A stretch of 64,000 nt of DNA from Agreia sp. COWG. Lineage in GTDB: Bacteria; Actinomycetota; Actinomycetes; Actinomycetales; Microbacteriaceae. How positions within the stretch are numbered: the first letter of the stretch is position 1; each line of letters starts with the position of its first letter. The translations under genes were made by a program, and so were the position numbers. Where the stretch lies: positions 620,001 to 684,000 of the forward strand of contig NZ_LR882035.1 of the NCBI RefSeq assembly GCF_904528075.1, read 5' to 3'. Of the stretch, positions 18,132 to 27,866 are shown in pieces. A model generated the notes under the pieces. The model did not search any database. It was not told where the DNA came from and saw only the letters and a program-made list of their open reading frames with translations.

Positions 18132-19229
18132 ATGCGTAAAGTCGCACTAACCGCCGCAGCCGTCGCTGCGGTCGCAGCACTGGCGCTGTCCGGTTGTTCC
18201 AGCCGTACGGGCGACACCACCTCCACCGACGGAGCGTCGGCCGGCTTCGCCGCCGACTCCACCATCGGAGTGGCCCTGCCGTCGAAGACCAGTGAGAACT
18301 GGGTCCTCGCCGGTGGTCTCTTCGAAGACGGCCTCAAGGAGGCCGGCTACACGGGCGACGTGCAGTACGCCGCCGCATCCGGCACCGTCGCCGACCAGCA
18401 GGGCCAGATCCAGTCCATGGTCACCAAGGGCGCCAAGGTCATCATCATCGGTGCAGCCGACGGTTCACAGCTGTCGACCCAGGTCGAGGCCGCTCACGAT
18501 GCCGGCGCCGTCGTCATCGCTTACGACCGCCTCATCCTGAACACCGACGCCGTGGACTACTACGTGGCCTACGACAACTTCAAGGTCGGCGAGCTTCAGG
18601 GCCAGGCCCTGCTCGACGGAATGAAGGCCAAGAAGGCAACCGGACCGTACACGATCGAGCTGTTCTCGGGTTCCTCCGACGACGCCAACTCGGCCGTGTT
18701 CTTCAACGGCGCCATGAGCGTTCTGCAGCCGGCCATCGACGCGGGCACCGTCGTCGTGGGCTCGGGCCAGACCGACATCAAGCAGACGGCGACCGCCGGC
18801 TGGAAGGCCGAGAACGCCCAGAGCCGCATGGACTCGCTGATCACCAGCACGTACAGCAGCACCACGCTCGACGGCGTCCTGTCGCCGAACGACACCCTCG
18901 CCCGCGCGATCATCACCTCGGTGAAGGCCGCCGGCAAGCCCATCCCGGTCGTCACCGGTCAGGACTCCGAGGTCGAGAGCGTGAAGTCGATCATGGCTGG
19001 CGAGCAGTACTCGACCATCAACAAGGACACCCGCGCACTCGTCAAGCAGGCCATCGACATGGTCGGCCAGCTGCAGAAGGGTGACAAGGCCACCACGAAC
19101 GACGACAAGTCGTACAACAACGGCTCCAAGGTCGTCCCGGCCTTCCTGCTCACCCCGGTCATCGTGACCAAGGACAACGCGGCCGAGGCGTACGCGAACG
19201 ACCCGACGCTCGAGCCGCTCACCAAGTAG
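18132..19229 (+). CDS. chvE: ChvE-type sugar ABC transporter substrate-binding lipoprotein
   Basis: A 365-residue periplasmic-binding-type lipoprotein. A signal peptide ends in the lipobox LALSGC with the lipidated Cys at residue 22, so the protein is membrane-anchored on the outside. Core segments IGVALPSKTSENWV, VIIIGAADGSQL, VIAYDRLILNTDAVDYYVAYDN and GVLSPNDTLARAI are those of ChvE/XylF sugar-binding proteins; the VDYYVAYDN and FSGSSDD stretches mark the multiple-monosaccharide branch. Last gene of its operon, followed by a strong terminator. It is only partly similar to the second copy at 22553, so the two may differ in sugar preference. Confidence 0.92.
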   Translation: MRKVALTAAAVAAVAALALSGCSSRTGDTTSTDGASAGFAADSTIGVALPSKTSENWVLAGGLFEDGLKEAGYTGDVQYAAASGTVADQQGQIQSMVTKGAKVIIIGAADGSQLSTQVEAAHDAGAVVIAYDRLILNTDAVDYYVAYDNFKVGELQGQALLDGMKAKKATGPYTIELFSGSSDDANSAVFFNGAMSVLQPAIDAGTVVVGSGQTDIKQTATAGWKAENAQSRMDSLITSTYSSTTLDGVLSPNDTLARAIITSVKAAGKPIPVVTGQDSEVESVKSIMAGEQYSTINKDTRALVKQAIDMVGQLQKGDKATTNDDKSYNNGSKVVPAFLLTPVIVTKDNAAEAYANDPTLEPLTK

Positions 19230-19253
19230 CACTCGGCTTCACCAGCACAACAG

Positions 19254-19296
19254 GCTCAGGCCGATCCGACTTCCGTCGGGTCGGCCTGAGCTTTTT
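19254..19296 (+). terminator. intrinsic terminator of the first mmsA-mmsB-chvE operon
   Basis: 17-nt arms (19254-19270 and 19275-19291) pair with one G-U around a TTCC loop and are followed by TTTTT. This is the clearest Rho-independent terminator in the window. Confidence 0.92.
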
Positions 19297-19324
19297 CTGC
19301 GCGTCTTCTGCTTCTCCCCGTTCA

Positions 19325-19400
19325 CGGATGAGGAAAATCTCGCGACACTCCGAGTCCTGACCAGGGGAGAGCGGCGTGTCTCAGAATTTTTCCTCATCCG
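19325..19400. repeat. 76-nt imperfect intergenic palindrome
   Basis: Outer arms of 13 nt (19325-19337, CGGATGAGGAAAA, and its complement at 19388-19400) are perfect; after an internal loop, GACAC at 19344-19348 pairs with GTGTC at 19376-19380. It lies between the convergent chvE terminator and the end of xylB and could terminate xylB on the minus strand. Sequence is unrelated to the other long palindromes. Confidence 0.75.
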
Positions 19401-19446
19401 CGAAAGGGGGCAGTCGGGGGTGGCCTGGTCCCGAGTGTTGATACGG

Positions 19447-20850
19447 CTAGAGGGAGCGCGCCGCGTACTGCTGCCGGATGACCGGGCGGAAGTCCGGGGC
19501 GGGGGTCGCCGCTGTCGCGACCTGCCACGACGGCCTGGTTCCGCTGAGCACCCAGGCGGCCTGCGCCGCCGCCCCGTCTGCAACGTACTCGCCAGGGGTC
19601 GGGATGCTCACGGGCAGCTCGAAGACCTGCGCCGCGATCGCCTGCACGGCCGGGTTCATGGCCGCACCGCCGATGATCAGGAGACGTTCGGCCTGCACTC
19701 CGAGCGCCGTCACGGCCGCGACGCCGTCTGCGAGGCCGCAGAGCATTCCCTCTATCGCCGCGCGGGCGAGGGATTCGCGCGTCGTCGAGGCGAGGGTCAT
19801 TCCGAAGAGGGTGGCGGTGGCATCCGGCAGATTGGGGGTGCGCTCGCCCTCGAAGTAGGGCTGCAGCACCAGCCCCTTCGAGCCAGGCTCGGCGGTCAGG
19901 GCAAGTGCACCGAGTTCGTCGTGGGTGACGCCGAGAAGCCTCGCCGTCGCATCCAGGATGCGCGCGGCGTTGAGCGTCGCCACCAGCGGCAGCGAGAGGC
20001 CGCTGGCGTCGGCGAAGCCGGCGACCGTGCCTGACGCGTCGTTGATAGGGGAGTCCGTCACGGCGAAGGCGGTGCCGGAGGTTCCGATGGAGACGACGAC
20101 GTCTCCCGCTCGCGCGCCTAAGCCGAGGGCGGCGCCGGCGTTGTCTCCGGCGCCGGGTCCGACGAGGGTGCCGGATTCGGTCGTTCCGGCCGACTCCGAC
20201 GGACCGAGCACGCGGGGGAGCAGGCAGTCGTGGCCAAGGGCCGCGACGAGCAGCTCGCGGTCGTACTCGTTCGTCGTCGAGTCGAAGTAGCCGGTGCCGC
20301 TGGCATCCGAGCGGTCGGTCGTGAGCTCTGAGAGCACCGGTCCGAGCGGGCTCGACGCGTCGTCGGCGGGACCGTAGCCGCGCAGCCGCCACGTGAGCCA
20401 GTCGTGGGGCAGTGCGACGGCGGCCACGCGGGCCGCGTTCTCGGGCTCCGCGTCGCGCAACCAGCGCAGCTTGGTGATGGTGAACGAGGCCACGGGAACG
20501 CAGCCGGTTCGCCGCGCCAGCTCGTCGGCGCCGAACTCCGCGATCAGATCGGCCGCCGCGGGCGCCGAGCGTGTGTCGTTCCAGAGCAGGGCGTCGCGGA
20601 TGACCCCGCCCTTGTCGTCGAGCGCCACCATGCCGTGCTGCTGCCCCGCGATCGAGACCGCGGCCACGTCGCCGAGCCCGCCCGCCGCGGTGAGGGCCTG
20701 CTGCAGGGCGAGCCACCAGGCGGCGGGGTCGACCTCCGTGCCGACTGGATGCGGCGCGCGGCCCATGCGCGCGAGCGCACCGGTCGAGGCGTCACGGATG
20801 ACGACCTTGCAGCTCTGCGTGGACGAGTCGACGCCGGCGACGAGGGGCAT
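19447..20850 (-). CDS. xylB: xylulokinase
   Basis: A 467-residue FGGY kinase that phosphorylates D-xylulose. [17 protein letters not shown] is the N-terminal phosphate motif; [13 protein letters not shown] with the conserved Gln-His-Gly, [21 protein letters not shown] and [14 protein letters not shown] follow xylulokinases in order and length. It lies downstream of xylA in the same direction, separated by 110 bases that include a 61-nt palindrome. Its product, xylulose 5-phosphate, is also the product of araBDA, so both pentose routes meet here. Confidence 0.95.
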   Translation of the reverse strand: MPLVAGVDSSTQSCKVVIRDASTGALARMGRAPHPVGTEVDPAAWWLALQQALTAAGGLGDVAAVSIAGQQHGMVALDDKGGVIRDALLWNDTRSAPAAADLIAEFGADELARRTGCVPVASFTITKLRWLRDAEPENAARVAAVALPHDWLTWRLRGYGPADDASSPLGPVLSELTTDRSDASGTGYFDSTTNEYDRELLVAALGHDCLLPRVLGPSESAGTTESGTLVGPGAGDNAGAALGLGARAGDVVVSIGTSGTAFAVTDSPINDASGTVAGFADASGLSLPLVATLNAARILDATARLLGVTHDELGALALTAEPGSKGLVLQPYFEGERTPNLPDATATLFGMTLASTTRESLARAAIEGMLCGLADGVAAVTALGVQAERLLIIGGAAMNPAVQAIAAQVFELPVSIPTPGEYVADGAAAQAAWVLSGTRPSWQVATAATPAPDFRPVIRQQYAARSL

Positions 20851-20871
20851 GTTTTTCCTCAGGGTGTTACC

Positions 20872-20932
20872 AATTCAGGAGGAGAAGGCCACCGAGGCCA
20901 CTATGGCGTCGGCGAACCCCTCCTCCTGAATT
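20872..20932. repeat. 61-nt palindrome between xylA and xylB
   Basis: Perfect 13-nt outer arms AATTCAGGAGGAG (20872-20884) and its complement (20920-20932) enclose a 35-base loop with weaker inner pairing. It lies in the xylA-xylB intergenic space, so in the minus-strand transcript it would form a hairpin 20-odd bases before the xylB start. It may attenuate or protect the message and set different xylA and xylB levels. Confidence 0.75.
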
Positions 20933-20960
20933 AGATGCGGTACTAGAGACTAAGCGCGCG

Positions 20961-22151
20961 TCAGCGCGCGCCCAGCAGGTGCTCGAGCGCGAGCTGCTGC
21001 AGGCGCACGAAGCCGAAGCCCTTGCCATTGAAGTAGGCATCGGCGTCGAATTCCTCGTAGGCGCTGCGGTCGGCGAGCAGCTCGGTGTAGCTCTCGCCCT
21101 CGCCGAGCGTGTTCACGCTGAGCTCTGGCACGCGCGACGCGGCCAGGGCCTCCTGCACCTCGGGGTCGGCGCGGAACGACGCCGCGCGCTCCTTGAGCAG
21201 CAGGTAGGTGCGCATGTTCGCGGCGGCAGAGTCCCAGACGCCGGTGATGTCCTCGGTGCGGGAGGGCTTGTAGTCGAAGTGGCGCGGTCCGTCATACGCC
21301 GGTCCGCCGTTCGGCCCGCCGTTCTCGAGCAGGTCGACGAGTGCGAACGCGTTCTGCAGATCGCCGTGGCCGAACACCAGGTCTTGGTCGTATTTGATGC
21401 CCCGCTGGCCGTTGAGATCGATGTGGTAGAGCTTGCCCTGGTACAGGGCCTGCGCGATTCCGGCGGCGAAGTTCAGCCCGGCCATCTGCTCGTGGCCGAC
21501 CTCGGGGTTCACGCCAACGAGCTCGGGACGCTCGAGCGTGTTGATGAAAGCCAGGGCGTGGCCGAGGGTCGGCAGCAGAATGTCACCGCGGGGTTCGTTG
21601 GGCTTGGGCTCGATGGCGAACCGGATGTCGTAGCCCTTGTCGGTGACGTAGTCGCCGAGCATGTTGACGCCTTCGCGGTAGCGCTCGAGCGCCTGTCGGA
21701 TGTCTTTGGCCGAGTCGTACTCGGCACCCTCGCGGCCACCCCACATGACGAAGGTCTTGGCGCCGAGCTCGGCGGCCAGGTCGAGATTGCGCAGCACCTT
21801 GCGCAGGGCGAAGCGGCGCACGCTGCGGTCGTTCGAGGTGAAGCCGCCGTCTTTGAACACGGGGGCCGAGAAGAGGTTGGTCGTGACCATGGGCACGATC
21901 ACGCCGGTGTCGGCCAGGGCCTGCTTGAGGCGGTCGATCTGGGTCTGCCGCTCGGCGTCGGTCGAACCGAATGCGAACAGGTCGTCGTCGTGGAACGTGA
22001 GTCCGTAGGCCCCCAGCTCATTGAGCTTGTGCACCGCCTCGACCACGTCGAGCGGTGCGCGGGTGGGCCCGCCGAAGGGATCGGCACCGTTGTAGCCGAT
22101 CGTCCAGAGGCCGAAGGAGAATTTGTCGTCGCGAGTGGGCTCGAGGGCCAT
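20961..22151 (-). CDS. xylA: xylose isomerase
   Basis: A 396-residue class I xylose isomerase, the short actinobacterial type of about 390 residues. It converts D-xylose to D-xylulose with two divalent metals. [17 protein letters not shown], the catalytic-His segment [20 protein letters not shown], the metal-binding [12 protein letters not shown] and [15 protein letters not shown] are signatures. Start is ATG at 22151 with GGGA upstream. It is divergent from a sugar-binding-protein gene across a 401-base regulatory region and heads xylA-xylB. Confidence 0.97.
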   Translation of the reverse strand: MALEPTRDDKFSFGLWTIGYNGADPFGGPTRAPLDVVEAVHKLNELGAYGLTFHDDDLFAFGSTDAERQTQIDRLKQALADTGVIVPMVTTNLFSAPVFKDGGFTSNDRSVRRFALRKVLRNLDLAAELGAKTFVMWGGREGAEYDSAKDIRQALERYREGVNMLGDYVTDKGYDIRFAIEPKPNEPRGDILLPTLGHALAFINTLERPELVGVNPEVGHEQMAGLNFAAGIAQALYQGKLYHIDLNGQRGIKYDQDLVFGHGDLQNAFALVDLLENGGPNGGPAYDGPRHFDYKPSRTEDITGVWDSAAANMRTYLLLKERAASFRADPEVQEALAASRVPELSVNTLGEGESYTELLADRSAYEEFDADAYFNGKGFGFVRLQQLALEHLLGAR

Positions 22152-22552
22152 GGTGATTCCCGTCTTTCAACGTCGTTGGTGAATTGTTGCTATCGAGAAC
22201 ATATCAGGAACGCTCGGCCGCGGCCAAGGTCGTCGTCTCTTGAGAGGGGCGATACCTAATTGTTATCTCCGCCAACTTATGAGGAAATTGGCCGATAGTG
22301 GCTCGATGTGACCGGTCACACACCCAACGAGTCGGCGCGTCGGCCGCTATCCGGCCTGCCGCTTCGTAGACGCCGTCGGTGATTGTCGGATATGTTCGCT
22401 CCGTCAACAAAGGTGGCGAAAGCGACCTGGGCTATCACAGCGATGTCCCGTTACGAGGAAGTAACCGTTGACCGGCAGTCTTCCTCGACTTGTGACGCCG
22501 GCCCCGCAGCATCGGGCCGGCCCCTGGCAGCATTCAGAGAGGAAAGCACACC
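22152..22552. promoter_or_regulatory. divergent regulatory region between xylA and the second chvE
   Basis: The 401 bases hold no gene. On the minus strand, TTGGCC (22222-22227) and TATGTT (22198-22203), 18 bases apart, are a plausible xylA promoter. A perfect LacI-type palindrome lies at 22307-22320. For the plus-strand gene no clear promoter is seen; TATGTT at 22391-22396 and TTGACC at 22468-22473 are weak candidates. A small inverted repeat GTTAC/GTAAC surrounds GAGGAA near 22450-22465. Confidence 0.6.
22307..22320. promoter_or_regulatory. perfect LacI-family operator in the xyl region
   Basis: TGTGACCGGTCACA is a perfect 14-bp palindrome of the form TGTGANCGNTCACA, the same as the ara operator at 8700-8713. 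It lies about 155 bases upstream of xylA and 230 upstream of the chvE-type gene. The repressor at 7523, or another LacI protein, may bind both. Confidence 0.7.
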
Positions 22553-23680
22553 ATGACAATCACCACCACCAAACGGCTTCTGGCCGTTCTGGCCAGCGGG
22601 GCCGTGGCCCTGTCGCTGGCCGCGTGTTCGAGCGGCTCCGCGACCACCGATGGCGCATCCGGCGATGCCATCAAGGACTGCAACGTGGGCATCTCGATGC
22701 CCACCCGCTCACTCGAGCGCTGGATCAACGACGGCGAGCAGCTGCAGAAGGCCCTCGAGGGCGCGGGCTGCACGGTCGACCTCCAGTACGCCGACAACAA
22801 GACAGACCAGCAGATCAGCCAGATCCAGAACCAGGTGGCCGGCGGCTCGAAGATCCTCGTGATCGCGGCCATCGACGGCAAGGTCCTGGCCCCCGTCCTC
22901 GACGAGGCGAAGAAGCAGGACGCCACCGTCATCGCCTACGACCGCCTGATCAATGGCACCGACAACGTGGACTACTACGCCACGTTCGACAACTACAAGG
23001 TCGGAACCCTTCAGGGCCAGTACATCGAAGAACAGCTCGGTCTGAAGGACGGTAAGGGCCCGTTCAACCTCGAGCCGTTCGCCGGAAGCCCCGACGACAA
23101 CAACGCCAAGTTCTTCTTCTCGGGAGCCTGGGACGTTCTGCAGCCGTACATCGAGAAGGGCCAGCTGGTCGTTCCGAGCGGCAAGTCGCCGAAGACCGAC
23201 GACGACTGGGCGTCCATCGGCATCCAGGGCTGGGCATCCGACAAGGCGCAGTCCGAGATGGACAACCGCCTCTCGTCGTTCTACACCGGCGACCAGAAGG
23301 TCAACGTGGTGCTCTCGCCGAACGACAGCCTGGCCATCGGCATCGAGGCCTCACTCAAGTCGGCCGGCTACGCCCCCGGCACGAGCTACCCGATCATCAC
23401 CGGTCAGGATGCCGACAAGGCCAACGTCAAGGCGATCCTCGACGGCGAGCAGTCGATGACCGTGTGGAAGGACACGCGAGCCCTTGGCGACCGTGTCTTC
23501 CAGATGATCAAGTCGATCGCGGCGGGCGAGAAGCCCGAGGTCAACGACACGAAGACCTACGACAACGGCAACAAGGTCGTGCCGTCGTACCTGCTCGACC
23601 CCGAGGTCGTCGTCAAGGACGACGTGCAGTCGAAGCTGGTCGACTCCGGCTTCCTCAAGGCGTCCGACGTCGGTCTGTAA
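22553..23680 (+). CDS. chvE: ChvE-type multiple-monosaccharide-binding lipoprotein
   Basis: A 375-residue sugar-binding lipoprotein. The signal peptide ends in the lipobox LSLAAC with Cys25 as first mature residue. IAYDRLINGTDNVDYYATFDN, FAGSPDDNNAKFFF, VLSPNDSLAIGI and YPIITGQDADKANVKAI closely follow ChvE of multiple-monosaccharide transporters, more so than the copy at 18132. GAGAGGAAAG precedes the ATG. A hairpin follows, then mmsA and mmsB, an SBP-ATPase-permease order opposite to the first operon; the hairpin probably keeps binding protein more abundant than the membrane parts. Confidence 0.94.
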   Translation: MTITTTKRLLAVLASGAVALSLAACSSGSATTDGASGDAIKDCNVGISMPTRSLERWINDGEQLQKALEGAGCTVDLQYADNKTDQQISQIQNQVAGGSKILVIAAIDGKVLAPVLDEAKKQDATVIAYDRLINGTDNVDYYATFDNYKVGTLQGQYIEEQLGLKDGKGPFNLEPFAGSPDDNNAKFFFSGAWDVLQPYIEKGQLVVPSGKSPKTDDDWASIGIQGWASDKAQSEMDNRLSSFYTGDQKVNVVLSPNDSLAIGIEASLKSAGYAPGTSYPIITGQDADKANVKAILDGEQSMTVWKDTRALGDRVFQMIKSIAAGEKPEVNDTKTYDNGNKVVPSYLLDPEVVVKDDVQSKLVDSGFLKASDVGL

Positions 23681-23691
23681 CATCCCCCACC

Positions 23692-23721
23692 GGTCGGCCC
23701 CGCCCCTCGGCGGGGCCGACC
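23692..23721 (+). terminator. hairpin between chvE and mmsA
   Basis: Perfect 13-nt arms GGTCGGCCCCGCC (23692-23704) and its complement (23709-23721) enclose CCTC. There is no strong T-run, and the next operon genes follow, so partial termination or 3'-end protection of the chvE message is likely. Confidence 0.8.
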
Positions 23722-23790
23722 TTCACCGTCGGCCTCGCGCCGACGACTCGTCACCACCTGTGACAACGACCTGAGATAAGGAGGAGCCCT

Positions 23791-25326
23791 GTGAGCGAGA
23801 ACGACGTGATTCTGCGCATGAACGACATCGTCAAGGACTTCAGCGGAGTGAAGGCGCTCGACGGCGTCTCGATCGGTGTGCGCCGCGGTGAGGTGCACGC
23901 CATCTGCGGCGAGAACGGCGCGGGCAAGTCGACGCTCATGAAGGTGCTCTCGGGCGTGTACCCGGCCGGCAGCTTCGGCGGATCGATCGAGTTCGAGGGC
24001 CATGAGGTCGCGTTCCGCGGAATCAACGACAGTGAGCACGAGGGCATCGTGATCATCCACCAGGAGCTCGCGCTGAGTCCCTATCTGTCTATCGCGGAGA
24101 ACATCTTTCTCGGCAACGAGATGTCGTCGCGCGGAGTGATCGACTGGAACAAGACCAACAGGGAGGCTGCCCTCCTCTTGGCCAGGGTCGGCCTCGATGA
24201 GAACCCGGCGACCAAGATCCTCGAGCTCGGCGTGGGAAAGCAGCAGCTCGTCGAGATCGCGAAGGCATTGTCGAAGAGGGTGAAACTGCTCATCCTCGAC
24301 GAGCCGACGGCCGCCCTCAACGACGAGGACTCGGCGCACCTTCTCTCGCTCATCGACCACCTGCGCATGCAGGGAATCACGAGCATCATCATCAGTCACA
24401 AGCTGAAGGAGATCAAGAGGATCGCGGACACCGTCACCGTCATCCGAGACGGCAAGACCATCGAGACGATCCCCATGGACGGGCCGGATGCGACGGAGGC
24501 CCACATCATCCGGGCCATGGTCGGCCGCGACCTGAACAGCCTGTTCCCGCCCCACGACCCCAACATCGGCGAAGAGGTGCTGCGCGTCGAGGACTGGACC
24601 GTCTATCACCCTGTCGACACCTCGCGCCTCGTGGTCGATTCCGCGTCGTTCACCGTTCGCGCCGGTGAGATCGTGGGCTTCGCAGGGCTCATGGGCGCGG
24701 GTCGCACCGAGCTCGCCATGAGCATCTTCGGCAAGAGCTACGGAACGAACATCTCCGGCCGTATCTACAAGAACGGCATCGAGATCCAGAACCGCAGTGT
24801 CGACGAGGCCATTCGAAACGGCTTCGCTTACGCCACCGAAGACCGCAAGAAGTACGGGCTCAACCTGATCGGCGACATCCAGGTCAACGTCTCTGCCGCC
24901 GCCCTCGGCAAGCTGTCACGCGGTGGGGTGATCGACTCCCACCGCGAGTACAAGGTCGCTGACAGCTACCGCGAGAAGATGAACATCAAGGCCCCCAGCG
25001 TGGCCTCGATCACGGGCAAGCTGTCGGGCGGCAACCAGCAGAAGGCCGTGCTGTCGAAGTGGATCTTCGCCGGCCCCGATGTGCTGATCCTCGACGAGCC
25101 CACCCGCGGCATCGACGTCGGCGCCAAGTACGAGATCTACGGAATCATCAACGAGCTCGCCGCCCAAGGCAAAGCCGTGATCGTGATCTCCTCCGAGCTG
25201 CCCGAATTGCTCGGCCTCGCCGATCGTATCTACGCGATCTCGGAGGGACGACTCACCGGTGAGGTCTCCCGACAAGACGCGACCCAGGAAACCCTCATGC
25301 ACTACATGACCGCGGGAAAGGACTGA
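23791..25326 (+). CDS. mmsA: multiple-monosaccharide ABC transporter ATP-binding protein (second copy)
   Basis: A 511-residue tandem ABC ATPase, paralogue of the protein at 15158. The first domain has [23 protein letters not shown] and [11 protein letters not shown]; the second has [10 protein letters not shown] in place of a full Walker A, then [14 protein letters not shown] and [12 protein letters not shown]. Start is GTG at 23791 with AAGGAGGAG just upstream. The permease starts five bases after its stop. With the binding protein at 22553 and permease at 25332 it forms a complete importer beside xylA, so xylose is the likeliest substrate. Confidence 0.93.
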   Translation: MSENDVILRMNDIVKDFSGVKALDGVSIGVRRGEVHAICGENGAGKSTLMKVLSGVYPAGSFGGSIEFEGHEVAFRGINDSEHEGIVIIHQELALSPYLSIAENIFLGNEMSSRGVIDWNKTNREAALLLARVGLDENPATKILELGVGKQQLVEIAKALSKRVKLLILDEPTAALNDEDSAHLLSLIDHLRMQGITSIIISHKLKEIKRIADTVTVIRDGKTIETIPMDGPDATEAHIIRAMVGRDLNSLFPPHDPNIGEEVLRVEDWTVYHPVDTSRLVVDSASFTVRAGEIVGFAGLMGAGRTELAMSIFGKSYGTNISGRIYKNGIEIQNRSVDEAIRNGFAYATEDRKKYGLNLIGDIQVNVSAAALGKLSRGGVIDSHREYKVADSYREKMNIKAPSVASITGKLSGGNQQKAVLSKWIFAGPDVLILDEPTRGIDVGAKYEIYGIINELAAQGKAVIVISSELPELLGLADRIYAISEGRLTGEVSRQDATQETLMHYMTAGKD

Positions 25327-25331
25327 CCCCG

Positions 25332-26558
25332 ATGAGCACGACCACCACCACTGCACAACCCGCGCCGACCCCGGGGTCCGACCCGGGCAAGCGGCGCATC
25401 CCCAAGCTGAACATCAACCTGCGCCAGTACGGCATCCTCGCCGCGCTCGCCATCATCATCATCCTGTTCCAGGTCATGACGAACGGCCGCCTCCTGCTGC
25501 CGGGCAACGTGAACAACCTCATCCAGCAGAACGCCTACGTACTGATCCTCGCGATCGGCATGGTGATCGTGATCATCGCCGGCCACATCGACCTGTCGGT
25601 CGGCTCCGTGGTGGCGATGGTGGGTGCCGTCTCGGCCATCAGCATGAATTCGTGGGGCTTCCCCTGGTGGGCGGCGGTCATCCTCGCCCTCGTCGTGGGG
25701 GCGGTGGTCGGTGCCTGGCAGGGATTCTGGGTCGCCTATGTCGGCATACCGGCGTTCATCGTCACGCTGGCCGGCATGCTCATCTTCCGCGGGCTCACCC
25801 TGGTGCTGCTCACCGGCGGAACGATCAGTGGCCTGCCCGCCGAATTCACCGCGATCGGCGCGGGCTGGGTTCCCGGATTCCTCGGCGAGGTCGGCGGGCG
25901 AGACCTGCTCACGATCGTTCTAGGCGTCTTGACCGTCGTCGTGCTCGTCGCTCAGGGGCTTCGTACCCGCCGCACCCTGCACAAGCTCGACCTGCCGCGC
26001 GAGCCCATGGCGTCGTTCTGGATCAAGAACGGCATCGCGGCCGTCGCGATCCTGGCCTTCACCTGGCTGCTCTCCGACTACAGCGGAACCCCGATCATCC
26101 TGATCATCCTGGCCGTGCTCATCCTGCTCTACACGTTCCTGCTCAATCGCTCGGTATTCGGTCGCCACGTGTACGCCATGGGAGGAAACCTCTTCGCCGC
26201 CGTGATGAGCGGGGTCAAGACCAAGCGGGTCAACTTCCTCATCTTCGTGAACATGGGCATCCTCGCCGGCCTCGCAGGGGTCGTCTCGACCGCTCGCGCC
26301 GGAGGGGCCGTGGCCTCGGCCGGCCAGAACTACGAGCTGGATGCGATCGCCGCCGTCTTCATCGGCGGCGCGGCCGTCCAGGGTGGGGTTGGTACCGTTG
26401 TCGGCGCCGTTATCGGTGGCCTCGTCATGGGAGTCCTGAACATGGGACTGTCGATTCTGTCGGTGGACGCCGCTTGGCAGATGGCCATCAAGGGATTCGT
26501 GCTGCTGCTCGCCGTGGCGTTCGACATCTTCAACAAGAGGCGCGCGGGCGGCCGCTGA
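25332..26558 (+). CDS. mmsB: multiple-monosaccharide ABC transporter permease (second copy)
   Basis: A 408-residue polytopic permease of the MmsB/XylH type, with ILAIGMVIVIIAGHIDLSVG, GAWQGFWVAYVGIPAFIVTL and VFIGGAAVQGGVGTVVGAVI. It ends shortly after the last helix (FDIFNKRRAGGR), without the long tail of its paralogue at 16705. A ROK regulator begins 24 bases later in the same direction and may be cotranscribed. Confidence 0.93.
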   Translation: MSTTTTTAQPAPTPGSDPGKRRIPKLNINLRQYGILAALAIIIILFQVMTNGRLLLPGNVNNLIQQNAYVLILAIGMVIVIIAGHIDLSVGSVVAMVGAVSAISMNSWGFPWWAAVILALVVGAVVGAWQGFWVAYVGIPAFIVTLAGMLIFRGLTLVLLTGGTISGLPAEFTAIGAGWVPGFLGEVGGRDLLTIVLGVLTVVVLVAQGLRTRRTLHKLDLPREPMASFWIKNGIAAVAILAFTWLLSDYSGTPIILIILAVLILLYTFLLNRSVFGRHVYAMGGNLFAAVMSGVKTKRVNFLIFVNMGILAGLAGVVSTARAGGAVASAGQNYELDAIAAVFIGGAAVQGGVGTVVGAVIGGLVMGVLNMGLSILSVDAAWQMAIKGFVLLLAVAFDIFNKRRAGGR

Positions 26559-26582
26559 TAGCAGCCGAGGAGGGAGGGTCGC

Positions 26583-27815
26583 ATGAGTGCGATCTCGCCT
26601 ACCCTCGGGGCCAGGGGCGGCTCGAGCAACGACCAGTTGCGCCGCTACAACCTGTCGATGGTGATGACGCTCATCCACCACTCCGGAGGCTGTTCTCGGG
26701 CCGACATCACCAGGCGCATGGGCCTCAACCGGTCGACGGTCGGGGCCCTGGTCGCCGAGCTCGTCGAGCTCGGGCTCGCCTTCGAGGGCGAGCCCGAGTC
26801 CGTTGTCGGCCGTGTCGGAAGACCCAGCGCGCGGGTCTACCCGAACCCCGACATCGTGGCGCTCGCGGTGTATCCCGATATCGATGCCATCACGGTGTGC
26901 ATCGTGGGGCTCGGCGGCGAGGTGATCCGTCGCATCCGGTACGACACCGTGCGGGTGCCGACGGTACACGAGACCGTCAACGTGGTGAAGGCCATCGTCG
27001 ACGGCATGAGGGGGGAGATCGACACGTCGTTCCGGGTCGCCGGAGTGGGCGTCGCCGTGCCCGGCCTGGTGAGCTCGAAGGATGGCCGGGTGCTGATCGC
27101 CCCGCACCTCGGATGGCGAGACACCGCACTCGCGTCCGCCGTCTCCAAGGCCCTCGACTTTCCCGTGTTCGCGGGCAACGACGCGAGCCTCGGCGCCATC
27201 GCCGAGAGCCTGTTCGGCATCGCCAGGGGCATGGACGACCTCGTCTACCTGAACGGCAGCGCGAGTGGAATCGGCGGCGGCCTCATCATCGGCGGCTCGC
27301 CGCTTCGGGGTACGAGCGGCTACGCCGGCGAGCTCGGCCACACGCTGGTGAACAGTGCGGGCGCGCGCTGCCACTGCGGCCGCACCGGATGCCTCGAGAC
27401 CGAGGTCAGTCTGAGTCGGCTTCTCGCGGTGCTCAAGCTGCCGAGGGCCGATCAGGACGAGCTGGAGATCGCCCTCGGGGTCTCTCGCGATCCGAAGGTG
27501 ATGCGCGAGGTGCACAGGCAGATCGACATGCTCTCTGAGGCCATCTCGAACTTCGTGAACATGTTCGACCCCGAGATCGTCATCCTCGGCGGCTTTCTCG
27601 CATCGCTTCTCAGCGTCGGCCGGGAGCGGCTGGCCGATGCCGTGCGCTCGAGCTCGATGTCGAGCGTCGGCCGCGGACTGGTGATCGAGAAGGCGAGCCT
27701 CCGCTCCCGCATCGTCATGGTCGGAGCCGCCGAGCTGGCGTTCGCGGGGCTGCTCGACGATCCGGCTGCCTTCGCCCGCGGTACCGCAGCCGGGGGCATC
27801 GCTCCCCGCGCGTGA
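26583..27815 (+). CDS. ROK-family transcriptional regulator
   Basis: A 410-residue ROK protein: an N-terminal helix-turn-helix (SRADITRRMGLNRSTVGALV), the ligand motif GELGHTLVN and the zinc motif CHCGRTGCLETE. A strong GGAGGGAGG ribosome site precedes the ATG. It sits at the end of the second sugar ABC operon and is followed by a close paralogue, so it is probably the local repressor. Which sugar it senses is not visible. Confidence 0.88.
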   Translation: MSAISPTLGARGGSSNDQLRRYNLSMVMTLIHHSGGCSRADITRRMGLNRSTVGALVAELVELGLAFEGEPESVVGRVGRPSARVYPNPDIVALAVYPDIDAITVCIVGLGGEVIRRIRYDTVRVPTVHETVNVVKAIVDGMRGEIDTSFRVAGVGVAVPGLVSSKDGRVLIAPHLGWRDTALASAVSKALDFPVFAGNDASLGAIAESLFGIARGMDDLVYLNGSASGIGGGLIIGGSPLRGTSGYAGELGHTLVNSAGARCHCGRTGCLETEVSLSRLLAVLKLPRADQDELEIALGVSRDPKVMREVHRQIDMLSEAISNFVNMFDPEIVILGGFLASLLSVGRERLADAVRSSSMSSVGRGLVIEKASLRSRIVMVGAAELAFAGLLDDPAAFARGTAAGGIAPRA

Positions 27816-27866
27816 GACACAATGGTGACGACGGTCTCGCCGTCGCGACACGAGCGGAGAGCCGGC

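Noticed and set aside
22379..22406. Third copy of the ROK 26-bp box in the xyl regulatory region
   Set aside because: GTTCGCTCCGTCAACAAAGG is only loosely similar and needs a gap to align, so it is not distinguishable from chance.
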